Positions 1-10,346 of a DNA stretch of 64,000 bases are shown piece after piece (within the stretch, counting starts at the first letter, position 1; each line of letters opens with the position of its first letter). This stretch comes from Plasmodium malariae. Lineage: Eukaryota; Apicomplexa; Aconoidasida; Haemosporida; Plasmodiidae. The position numbers were made by a program, and so were the translations under genes. The stretch spans positions 1,955,001 through 2,019,000 of the forward strand of contig NC_041782.1 of NCBI RefSeq assembly GCF_900090045.1. The letters are read 5' to 3'. The notes under the pieces were generated by a model. It was not told the DNA's origin, made no database searches, and saw only the letters and a program-made list of their open reading frames with translations.

Positions 1-185
1 ATTAATATATCAAAATGATTGTTTTTTAATCTATTTACCATTTCATTTCTATTTGCAATCGTGCTGTATTTGTACACTACATCCTTATCAATCATATTTT
101 TATGAAAATTTATCTTCAACAAATATATACTTCCAACCGATATTATACCCAGGCTGCTAGAACCGATGAGCACCTTCTTCAGCAT
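1..185 (-). CDS. FAD-dependent glycerol-3-phosphate dehydrogenase, N-terminus (partial)
   Basis: The first 61 codons of a minus-strand gene that leaves the window at base 1. The peptide begins MLKKVLIGSSSLGIISVGSI, a short basic start followed by a hydrophobic stretch typical of a mitochondrial inner-membrane anchor or presequence. It then reads NRNEMVNRLKNNHFDIL, which matches the segment just before the FAD-binding GxGxxG of GlpD/GUT2-type enzymes (R..mi..L....FDvLiIGGG); the glycine motif itself lies outside the window. The family oxidises glycerol-3-phosphate to dihydroxyacetone phosphate and passes electrons to ubiquinone at the inner mitochondrial membrane. The identity is supported by the neighbouring glutaredoxin, since I recall the two genes being adjacent on P. 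falciparum chromosome 3. The ATG at 183-185 is the first in frame. With only 61 codons visible, the family call is inference backed by synteny. Confidence 0.72.
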   Translation of the reverse strand, partial: MLKKVLIGSSSLGIISVGSIYLLKINFHKNMIDKDVVYKYSTIANRNEMVNRLKNNHFDIL

Positions 186-2261
186 CTTATTCGAATGGTT
201 TGTGGTCAATGCGGGGGAACATGTACGATTGATGGGCGGTCTGGCGGTATGCAGGCACGATGGTACACCAGTACAGACGAATGTATGTACATGTATACGT
301 ATGTATGCCACTATTGACACTTTATGAGTTCTATTCGACAGCTACTACGGTAAGGGCATACCACGTTCAGAAAAGAAGTATCTCTAATATAATTTATGTT
401 GTTTTAAAGCGCTCAATTCTTCAAAAAAAAAAAAATAAAATATAATAAAACGAAAGAAAACGAAATGATTGCCTGTACGATTGCACACTATGAAGGAGCA
501 GTGACTGCACAATGGCTGAACAGAATGATCGAATAAAATAAAGCTATGCAACTATGAACTCCTAATTTTCCGCTTACCTTTTCACATGTACTGTTCAGGC
601 TATAAAAAGAATTACGCATTTCCTCACGCAAAAATTATTCAAACAAACAAAACAAAAAAAAAGAAAAGAAAAAAAAAATTAAACGTAAAACAAAAATATA
701 AATAAAAAATACTTAGAAAACAATGTAAATGCTTGTCCTTATGTATGTTCATACATGCTTACGTGGACTTACACTGAACGCTCAATGCTTCACAAGAATC
801 TCTCGAAAAAAATGGATAATTTATTTGTACATTCCATGCAGGAATATGAAAAAAAAAAAATGCCAAACAATAGTATGTAAGCATAAACATTATTTTGGAG
901 TTCATTTTCTAATTTCTGTTACGTATACATATAGTAAATTTATGAATTCAAGTGTATTTATGTATTTGTATGTATACTTATGTACGTTTGTACGTTTGTA
1001 TGTATGCATGCATGTACACATGTGTAATGCCGAGCGTTTTCTTCATTTCACTAAAAAAGGAACAAGAACATTCCAAAAAAAAAAAAAAAATTAAGTTCAC
1101 AAAAAATTAGAAAAAATAAAATATTTTTGTAGTATCATTCTAATTGTATAATATATAAAAAAAATTTTCAAAAGTACTCTTGGTACAAAAATTTTGAAGA
1201 CGCTCGAAAATGTGAGGGAAGCAAATTGACTTATACCAAAGAACAAAATTGAATAGTGTAAGCGGTGCAAACAAAATAAAATAGCTTGAAGGTAATAGCA
1301 ACGTGCATTGTAAAATAATGTTTTCTTGTGTAGCATATACAATACAAGTGTATGCACGTATGTCCATATATGTAAATTTATAAATGTATATGCGTACATA
1401 TGTATTATTTATATGTGCGTCGAAAGTTCATACGTGTATATACATTATATCTATGTTCTGAAGCATGCATATCAATACAATACACGCTTTTGTATATGAT
1501 CCTATTGTTCTAGGATATATTTCTATTATTAATGGTAGTATAAATCGTACGAACGAAAATAAAAATTACATGCCTTTAGTGTTAGCTATATATGAAGTGG
1601 TATGGATATAAAGCATATGTAACTACGTTAGCACTTTCAGAAAAAAAGAAAAAAGAAGAAAGAATGCATACAAATTAACAAGTCAGCAAATAAACAAAAA
1701 ACAGTACAGTGCTATTGCATGTAGGTAATTGGGCAAACAAAAAGAAAAAAAAAAAAAACTAAAAAAATTAAATTTATATAAAATAAAAATGAAAAAATGC
1801 GAAAAATCGCAGTTCATTATCTGCCAACAATTATTTACAAAAATGCATTTTTGAAAATACAAAAATTATTCCTTGCAACAATTTTTTTTTATTTTTTAGG
1901 AGCAACTATATATTATATATAAGCTTATACATGACATAATTTATTTAAACTTTATTTTTAAATACTTTTATGTTTTTATGCTGATATAATTTTCATTTTA
2001 TTAAACCTTATTTTTTTTGAAAAAACACGAATTATTTTTATTAAAATAATTTAAGCGTACGTAGTCCATTTTAACAGCACTCCATATATGATATATGAAC
2101 ACACATAACATATGCACGTATTTCTATTTATATATATGTACTTATTTGTACTTACGCATACACATAAACTCTGTAAATATTTTTTATAAGAGAAAAAAAA
2201 AATCTGTTGGACTATCTCCAAACATACAGAAATATTTAGTAAAAATATAAGAATTTTCAAC
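186..2261. other. Divergent intergenic region (G3PDH / glutaredoxin)
   Basis: About 2.1 kb between two divergent start codons, so it should hold the promoters and 5' UTRs of both genes. It contains A-rich tracts (about 421-445, 651-700, 1076-1090, 1740-1760) and scattered ATGTATGT-type repeats. Open frames here are short, low-complexity and unsupported. No RNA gene was recognised. Confidence 0.7.
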
Positions 2262-3712
2262 ATGGGATGCAACAACGAGGCAGTTAAAAAATTTGTTCAA
2301 AAAATAATAGACGATAACATTATTGCTGTATTTTCGAAAACGTAATAATAAAAGGAATTCATGTATTTCTTTATTTTTATATAGAACAATTTATGTTTGT
2401 TATGAAGTCTTGCAAGCCCAAAAAAATTTGTCCTGTAGAATAGTAGCAGTCGCTGTATATGCATGCATACATATATATGTTGTAATTTTTTTTTTTTTTT
2501 TTATATCTCCTTTAGCGAGTGCCCATATTGTATTAAAGCTATAACAATACTGAAAGGATATAACCCGAATAGCATGGTGAGCATAGAGGAAAATATGTTA
2601 ATAAGTAATTATATGTATGTATTATTTATGTATTATGTATGTATATACATATTTATGCATTCGTACATAAACTTACAAGAACCAAAAACATTTTAAAAAG
2701 AGAAAAAAAGGAAAGAGGCGAAAGTGATATATATATGAATATATATAATTTTATTTTTATTTTTTCCTTTTTAGCATGTAGAACAAATTGAAAAAAATCC
2801 AAACATGGCTGATATCCAAGCCTACTTAAAGGATTTGACCGGTACTAAGGGAGGGGATTACACATGTGTACAAACATATATGGAAGCAATATAAACATGC
2901 TTATATACACACATATACGGAAGCAATATATGCATACTTATATACACACGTATACGGAAGCAATATATATATGCTTATATACACACATATACGGAAGCAA
3001 TATATGCATACTTATATACACACATATACGGAAGCAATGTATGCATACTTATATACACACATATACTAATACATGTGCATATATGTATTTTTGTAATATC
3101 AGGAAAAAGCTCTGTACCAAGAATATTTATAAATAAAGAATTTGTTGGGGGATGTGATGACTTGGTAAGGCAACATATGGAAAAATTTACAAAAGAAGTA
3201 GTAAAATTATTAACAAAATGGCTAGCTGCAATAAAAAAAAAAAAAAGAAAAAAAGAAATGAATAAATAAATGAATAAATAAATGAATAAATAAATGAATA
3301 AATAAATGAATAAATAAATGAATAAATAAATGAATAAATAAATGAATAAATAAATAAATAAATGAATAAATAAATGAATAAATAAATGAATAAATAAATG
3401 AATAAAAATAATAAATGAATAAATAAATGAATAAATAAATGAATAAATAAATAATAAATATAATAATAAATATAATAATAAATATAATAATAAAATATAA
3501 TAATAAATATAATAATAAATATAATAATAAAATATAATAATAAAATATAATAATAAAATATAATAATAAAATATAATAATAAAATATAATAATAAAATAT
3601 AATAATAAAATAAAATAAAACAATTCGCATTATCTTTTTGGATGTTCAGGTAAAAGAAAATGAAGAGGGAAAACTTCAAGAGAGGCTAAAGAAGGTTGGT
3701 ATACTTAGCTAA
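2262..3712 (+). CDS. GRX1: Glutaredoxin 1 (dithiol, CPYC)
   Basis: Five exons: 2262-2341, 2516-2576, 2775-2841, 3103-3164 and 3650-3712. All introns are GT-AG, the phases agree, and together they encode 110 residues. Glutaredoxins reduce disulfides and glutathione-mixed disulfides with glutathione as electron donor. The dithiol active site CPYC lies at residues 29-32 in the context AVFSKTECPYC. The cis-proline loop SVPRIF (Pro75) and the glutathione-binding GG-C-DD stretch (85-89) follow. Length and sequence match the classical P. falciparum glutaredoxin of about 111 residues. There is no obvious targeting peptide, so a cytosolic location is expected. The gene is convergent with the Aha1-like gene and divergent from the glycerol-3-phosphate dehydrogenase. 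Introns 3 and 4 are expanded by minisatellites. Exon 1 ends after Thr27 in mid-codon and exon 2 restores TEC. Confidence 0.93.
2880..3066 (+). repeat. 37-nt minisatellite in GRX1 intron 3
   Basis: Five copies with a strict 37-nt period; the core GGAAGCAAT begins at 2882, 2919, 2956, 2993 and 3030. Each unit also carries TTATATACACACATATAC. It fills most of intron 3 (2842-3102). Confidence 0.9.
3254..3618 (+). repeat. AAATAAATGAAT and TAATAAAATA arrays in GRX1 intron 4
   Basis: A 12-nt array (AATGAATAAATA) from about 3254 to 3450 is followed by a TAATAATAAATA/TAATAAAATA array to about 3618. Together they fill most of the 485-bp intron 4. Open frames read on either strand here are repeat artefacts. 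Confidence 0.9.
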
Positions 3713-4074
3713 ATGAAAATAAAAAGATAAGGAAAAATCAAATGATGAAACACTTGCTCGAGCCCCCTTTGTTTGATTGTCCGTTTATATTCTTGTGTGG
3801 TATGTATTTATATATGCTATATATATTTTTATATGGTATTCATTCATATGTGATATATATTCTTATATTGTATTTACTCTTATGTTGTATTTATTTATAT
3901 ATTCATTTTTATGCGTATATTTTTTTCCTCACCGAATTAAAGAACCAACACTAACATGTGTCTGTGTGTGTGTGTGTGTGTCATTTTGTTCTATGGGTCA
4001 ATGCAGTATTATGTGCAAAACGATAATAAAATGAAAAATTTACGTATTTATATCACAGTGATATATGAAAAAAA

Positions 4075-4109
<35 letters not shown>

Positions 4110-4623
4110 GCAAAAATGTGCGAAAAAAAAATTAAAAAACTTCCATTTTTCAAATGAATATTTGAAATACACGTTTTTTAAAAACTGCCTTGAGTAGTGT
4201 TTTAGAACAGTATTGCTGCTTATGTGTTCATAAAATTAGGCGTGACTATAACAAGAAGAGTAAAGAGATAAATAAATATATACATATACACATATATATG
4301 TACATATACATACATAAAACCTTTTGTGAATAAACATTTAAGAATAAGAAAAATAAAAAATATGGATTACACAACGAAGTTTACTAAATAAAACTGCGTT
4401 ATGTAAATAGCACAGGAGCAATACTTTACACACATCCCTTAAATAGTACTTAGCTGAACTATCATATTTTTCGTTACTTACAGGTTTCGACGGATTAATT
4501 GAAATTCGTAAATTATACCTACTTATATAGAAGTACATATTTACAGCAGTTTTTCTGCTCTTATCGGGGGGGCTTCATAGTTTTGCTGCGCATATTTCGC
4601 TGCGTGTATACATGCATGCACCA
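3713..4623. other. Convergent intergenic region
   Basis: Lies between the 3' ends of GRX1 and the Aha1-like gene. It holds a (TG)n run near 3960-3980, a poly(A)/(TA)n tract near 4069-4108, and T-rich sequence downstream of GRX1 that suits 3' UTR and cleavage signals. No gene seen. Confidence 0.65.
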
Positions 4624-5431
4624 CTACTTATCCCTCATTTTTGAAATAAACTCATCTATTACCTTTTCTATCTTGCTTGGAGCTTCCATTTTCACCACAT
4701 GATTAATGTGCATACATTCGGAAATGGTATTATCAAAAACGAAATTATACTTGTACTTATTTTCATCATCTGAAGAATAATCAGAAATAATTTCATTGAC
4801 ACTTACATGTCCTTTTGTCTCCATCTCAATCCCATTATTTTTGTTTTTTTTAAATGCTTTCCATTCACAACTAACTTTTAAATCGTAAATTAAAATTTTT
4901 TTTTTTTTTCTTAAACTAGAAGAAGCTTCTCCTTCTACCTCTGAACAAAAAAATTCTAAAAGAATGTTATTACTTAGTTCTATTTTTGTTTTATCTAATA
5001 TATTTTTTAATTCTTCTTTTGCCCATTTTGTTAAGCATTTTTCCTCCCAGTGATAATTATTAATATTCCATACGGACCCTTCTTTTTTCTCTTGGTCAGT
5101 GTTATTGTTTATATTATTTACCCCTATATTATGTCGTTCATTTTCGTTATTATTTTGTGTCTTTATATTTTGCAATTTTTCTTCTTCATCTCCTTTAATT
5201 TTTGTCTCCTTATTTGCTATGAATTGTTCAGAAAAAAAAAAAGGGGAAAATAAAAAATGTGCAAGGGTGTATGTACAAACGTTACACAATAAAAAAGAAA
5301 AAAGGATATCATACGTAGATACTGCGCCAAGAACAGAATTTGATTAGGTACAAGTTGACACGTGGACGCGCAATAGTGTTAGTATGCGAACTATATGCGA
5401 ACATTATACATACACATTTAGATATATATAC

Positions 5432-5473
<42 letters not shown>

Positions 5474-6878
5474 TTTTTGGCTCCATTTACATTCATCTGT
5501 ATCATGTTTCAAAAGATCAGATGGAAATCCTTTCAGTGCATTTTTTATTTTTTCTTTTCCCTCCTTTCTTAGTATGTCGTATGCTTTTCTCGATTCTTCC
5601 TTGTCTTCGTTCATTTGAACGTTAATTTCGTAGTCATTATCCTAACATACGCGCGAAAAAAAAAAAAAATATATAATAAAATGAAAAGGAAGTGGAAAAG
5701 GAAAAAAAAATATAATAAAATAAAAAGGAAGTGGAAAGGGAAAAAAAAATATAATAAAATAAAAAGGAAGTGGAAAAGGAAAAAAAAATATATAATAAAA
5801 TAAAAAGGAAGTGGAAAAGGAAAAAAAAATATATAATAAAATAAAAAGGAAGTGGAAAAGGAAAAAAAAATATATAATAAAATAAAAAGGAAGTGGAAAA
5901 GGAAAAAAAAATATATAATAAAATAAAATAAAAAATAAAAATATATGTAATAAAATAAAAATATATATAATAAAATAAAAATAAAATCAAATAAAATAAC
6001 ATAACAGGAACAAACACATAAGTATAATTATTATCCTCCCTTCTAGTATGTTTTGACATATATTTATATAAAGCTCCTATGTAATTCTGCACAATTATAA
6101 TGAACATGAATAATGGATGTACGATTCTTCTTTTTTTTTTTTTTTTTTTCTCTTAAGTGTGTACTTCCACTGAACAGATTGAGAAGTCCAGTATTTCTAC
6201 ATTCCCACCAGAACATTCTTTATTTTCTGTTGTTTTTAAATAAAACCAACTAAACTTTATATCATATTCAAAGGAGTTAATTTGTTTTCCTTTTCTAACC
6301 GAAACGCTAGCCTGAAAAAAGTAAGGTGGAAAAAAATAAAAAAAATTATAAAATAAAATAATAAAATAAAATAATAAAATAAAAATAAAAAAAAAAAAAG
6401 GGTTGAATGCTAGGAAATGTTATCGTCTTTGATGCAATATTGTTAACACGCAAACGTTGTACTTTTGATGTGTTGTTAAACTGTGCTTTTATTTTGTCAC
6501 TCGTTTTTCTTTTTTTCCTTTTTTTTCCTTTTTTTTCTCATTTTTTCCCTAATTATTACGTTCCCTGTTATATCAAATTTATCGAAATAAATAGACAGCT
6601 GCTCCGTTTCAAGTTTTAAATTATTTAATTTATATTTAATATAAGACTCACCCCATTTACTATAATTTTTTTCCTCCCTACACAAAATGAAAGTAGTGTA
6701 ACGGGATAAGCAATGAAAGAAAAATGATAATCTATTTTTATTTTTTTATTTTACTTAGGAACACATAAAATTGGCTGTACCATAACAGTTACTGTCATTC
6801 ATGTGTTTATATTTTATTTGTCATACTTTTTATGCATTACCAATGCCAGCTATTTCTATTCCACACAGACCCGGCCAT
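4624..6878 (-). CDS. Aha1-like Hsp90 co-chaperone with two tandem Aha1 N-terminal domains
   Basis: Five exons on the minus strand: 6878-6841, 6677-6560, 6311-6171, 5641-5491 and 5216-4624. They are phase-consistent and encode 346 residues. Exon 1 gives MAGSVWNRNSWH and the codon for the next Trp is split by intron 1. Domain 1 (about 6-147) has W-N-R-N-S-W-H-W-EEKN (6-17), WGESYIKYKL, the family signature VRKGKQINSFEYDIKF, then GNVEI and a C-terminal helix. After an acidic Asn-rich linker (150-195), domain 2 (199-346) repeats the pattern: WNINNYHWEEK, WAKEEL, EGEASSSLRKKKKILIYDLK, KGHVSVNEI. Aha1 N-domains bind the Hsp90 middle domain and stimulate its ATPase through the NxNNWHW segment. No Aha1 C-terminal (AHSA1/START-like) domain follows, so this is a double Hch1-like protein rather than a canonical Aha1. 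A possible extra in-phase exon lies at 6086-6018. The domain calls are secure; the exact exon set is less so. Confidence 0.85.
5688..5930 (+). repeat. 39-41-nt minisatellite in an intron of the Aha1-like gene
   Basis: Six copies, with GGAAGTGG beginning at 5688, 5727, 5766, 5807, 5848 and 5889. The spacing moves from 39 to 41 nt because the A-run and TA dinucleotides lengthen. It lies in the intron upstream of exon 4 and is followed by TAATAAAATAAA filler. Confidence 0.88.
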
Positions 6879-9181
6879 ATTTTTCTACTCGACTAAATTG
6901 ACAAACTCTTTTGTTTTATAATTTCCTAAAAGAGCTATTTTTTTTTTTTTTTTTTAAAACACCCTTCTGATTTTGCCTTTTTTTTTTCTTTTTTGTTCCT
7001 ATTCAGATATATAAAGTGAATTATGACAATTACATATGCATGTGTATTTATGTAGTATGTATTAATATTGTACTTACATTTGATATTTATACTATTTTTT
7101 TTCTTCTTTTTCTTTATCTTTTCCTTTTTTTTTTATTATACATTTAAAAAATTTTGCAAAGTGCCAAGTATTACATTGTTATTTAGCTCAGCTGGGTTTA
7201 TAAATTACAGAAACATCATATGTTATATGTCGCATGCCAAATGTAAAATGGAAAAAAAAAAAAATAATTGGACTACATATGAATATATGTATATATATAT
7301 AATAAGTTAGTGTATCCCCCCTTGTATTCTTTTTCTTTTTTTTTTTTTTATTTGAACTGATGTTTTGAAAAATAAAAATGAGGTAAAACCAAGGCGAAAA
7401 AAATGTCGATATAAATTTTGGAATACTTATATAAAATACGTAAGAGGAGAGTTTGGAAAAAAATAAAAATTAAAATAAAAATTAAAATAAAAAATAAAAA
7501 TAAAAATAAAAAATAAAAAATAAAAAATAAAACTTAAATACACATTTTAACTGATAATAAAAAAAAGGTTTATAATACAGAAAATTTTTTTAGGATATAT
7601 ATTTACAAGTTTTCAATTTCACGGAAGAGAAGAATTGTAATCTTATGAATTAATTTACAAAAAAAAGGAAGGGACAAAAAAATAAAAAAAAAAAAATTAT
7701 AAGACGACATTCATCCATGTTATAACCGTTACCCCTTTTTTTTTTTTTTTTTTCAAAAAGAATGTTCAGTAAAATATACTCTGAATGTGAATATAGTTAC
7801 ATATACAACTGTATATACTATTATATGTACACATATATATATATATATACCTATATACTTATATATGCACTTCATCACATGGTTTGCTGTGGAAAATACA
7901 TTAATGAGCAGCATTTTTTAAAGAGGTATACATAAGCTAGTATTCTCCATCTCACAAAGTTATTAACTCGTAATGAGATTAAATTTTTACATTCATTTTA
8001 TTTTAAAAAGAAGTTAGTCGGGGGGAAAGGTTAGCAAAATATAACAAGGATTAAAAGCAAAATTAGTGTATACACACATATACATAGTATATACATGTAT
8101 GTAGGAAGTGTATGAATATGCTAAGGAAGCAGTTTCTCATTAATGCCTTAATTCATATATGTGCTACTTAGCAGCAGCATTCATATTTCGAGTCCGCTAG
8201 TCAGCTGTTCTTGACTGTATCTTTTTTCCCCAGCTATTAAACGTATCTCTAATTTAAAACATGTCCATATGTATAAATAGATATATAAACATTCAAGCGG
8301 ACATCTTTCTAAGATATCACTTTAACTCCGTACATTCTTTCACAATTTATTTTACCTTTTTTAAAGCTCTTAATTTTATATATATATATATATATTTATA
8401 TTTATCTTCATTTTCTCACCTGCGGCGGTTAGATCAGTTGTATTTTCTGTTCATATACAATAATTTTTCTTGTTACATAATTTTTTTTTTATTTCCTTAA
8501 GATGTTACATATATTATGTTTAATTTTACATTTGCATTTACACTTATATATTCATTTCCTCTTGGTTTTCCTTTTTTTTTACCCAAATTTCAATGTAAAT
8601 TGTTTTTATGGGTTAATGGTAAAAGTATGGAGAAACATGCAAGACTTTTTTTCTTTTTTTTTTTTTTAAAAATTAATACACTTTTTAAGAGCTAAAATAA
8701 AAAAAAAAAAAAAAAAAAAGAGAGAAATAAAATATACTTTTTTAAAAAAAAAAAAGCATCAAAAAAAAAAAATCATTTTTCTCATGTAGCAATTAAAAAT
8801 TTACATTTATACATGTACAAATATATGTATAAGCATAAAAAATATAGACTATACTTGTTTTGTTAACTTGTATATAAAGCAGAATATGTATATACATACA
8901 TTCATTCATATAGTATTACGTACTTGCATATATATATATATATATATATAAATGTATATTCTTATTTGGTTAACAATTCCTTTTTTCCTTTGATTTTATT
9001 TTTTACATTTCATCATTTCATCATTTCATCATTTCGTCATTTCGTCATTTCGTCATTTCTTGTTCCTTTAAATACCCTTACATAAACAAATGAGGAGGTA
9101 GTTTATTAGAGTGAACGAATAGCATTTTATTTTACCAAGCCAAACAAAGCTTACTTCTTTTGTTGCATTTATATATAAATA

Positions 9182-9302
9182 AACATATACATATAAGCAT
9201 GTACATATAAGCATATACATATAAGCATATACATATAAGCATATACATATAAGCATATACATATAAGCATATACATATAAGCATATACATATAAGCATAT
9301 TC
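9182..9302 (+). repeat. 14-nt ATAAGCATATACAT array
   Basis: About eight to nine near-perfect copies of a 14-nt unit. Open frames through it simply reflect the unit and are not genes. Confidence 0.85.
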
Positions 9303-9803
9303 ATATATATATATATATACATAATTCATGTATGTAACATTAAATATATATGTATACAAATATATAGCAATAAGTACATGTGAACAACAGGCTTATTTTT
9401 ATTCACGTGCAAATTAAATTTACATTCTTATTGTTAAGCGGCCATCCAGTGTTAAACAGAGACGTTTCGTTAAATCATTGAATAGTATTGAAATTGTTTT
9501 TTACATTAATGTTTGTTTGTTGTTTTACTTTATTTTATTTTATATTTTTTTTTTTTTTTTTTCTCCATTATACGACTTCTTTGAACATTTTGCGTTGCAG
9601 TTTTGCATAATACGTGTATGCACGTATCAATGTAACAGATTTTATCAGCAATTATGATATTTTTGCAAAAAAGAGGTATAATTTGAATCGCTATGTTACT
9701 ACGTTAATTTTACGATTTTGTAAAGATTAATTCAAATTAACGATCATTTAAAGGAAGAGAAGTTTAACCTGAAGTTGTAGAGCCAAAAGGAAGGGCTTTA
9801 ATA

Positions 9804-10070
9804 TGTATGTACGTTTGTATATATGTACGTTTGTATATATGTACGTTTGCATATATGTACGTTTGTATATATGTATGTATGTATTTATGAATGTATATGT
9901 ATTTATGAATATATATGTATGTATGAATGTATATGTATGTATGAATGTATATGTATGTATGAATGTATATGTATGTATGAATGTATATGTATGTATGAAT
10001 GTATATGTATGTATGAATGTATATGTATGTATGAATGTATATGTATGTATGAATGTATATGTATGTATGT
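9804..10070 (+). repeat. 16-nt and 18-nt ATGTATGT-type arrays
   Basis: Several 16-nt units (TATATGTACGTTTGTA) at about 9804-9865 are followed by roughly nine 18-nt units (GAATGTATATGTATGTAT) to about 10070. Both strands are open in several frames because of the unit composition. Confidence 0.85.
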
Positions 10071-10203
10071 ATAAAAGAACGCAGAGAGTACCTTATATGC
10101 GAAAGCTCCTTTGTAGCAAGAAAATACATCTAAAAAAAAGAAGCTAAAAGAATAACAAAAAAAAAAGGAAAAACCGAGATATTATTAAAGAGATCTTCAC
10201 GTA

Positions 10204-10312
10204 ACCGTACAAATACACGAATTGATATACTTATTGATACACGTATTGATACACGTATTGATACACGTATTGATACACGTACTGATACACGTACTGATAC
10301 ACGTATTGATGC
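10204..10312 (+). repeat. 12-nt ACGTATTGATAC array just upstream of a start codon
   Basis: About nine copies of a 12-nt unit (ACGTATTGATAC, with ACGTACTGATAC variants) end about 35 bp before the ATG at 10347. They therefore probably lie in the 5' UTR or core promoter of the Asn-rich gene. Confidence 0.85.
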
Positions 10313-10346
10313 ACGCATAAATAGCCTGTACACGCGCAGGAACAAC

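Larger units (their letters stand above)
6879..10346. other. Large divergent intergenic region
   Basis: About 3.5 kb between the starts of the Aha1-like gene and the Asn-rich gene. It contains many poly(dA/dT) tracts, a slightly GC-richer patch around 7860-8260, TA microsatellites (about 7826-7850, 8376-8400, 8929-8950), and four tandem arrays near its right end. No convincing exon or RNA gene seen. Confidence 0.65.

Noticed and set aside
2975..3679. Long minus-strand frames reading Phe-Ile-Tyr-Leu repeats over GRX1
   Set aside because: They are the reverse reading of the intron 3 and 4 minisatellites and overlap confirmed glutaredoxin exons.
8180..8215. tRNA-like TTTCGAGTCCGC element
   Set aside because: Flanking sequence does not fold into a cloverleaf; probably chance.
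9764..10147. Open frames on both strands of 75-121 codons
   Set aside because: Product of the 16- and 18-nt arrays; composition is only Tyr/Ile/His/Cys or Met/Tyr/Val repeats.
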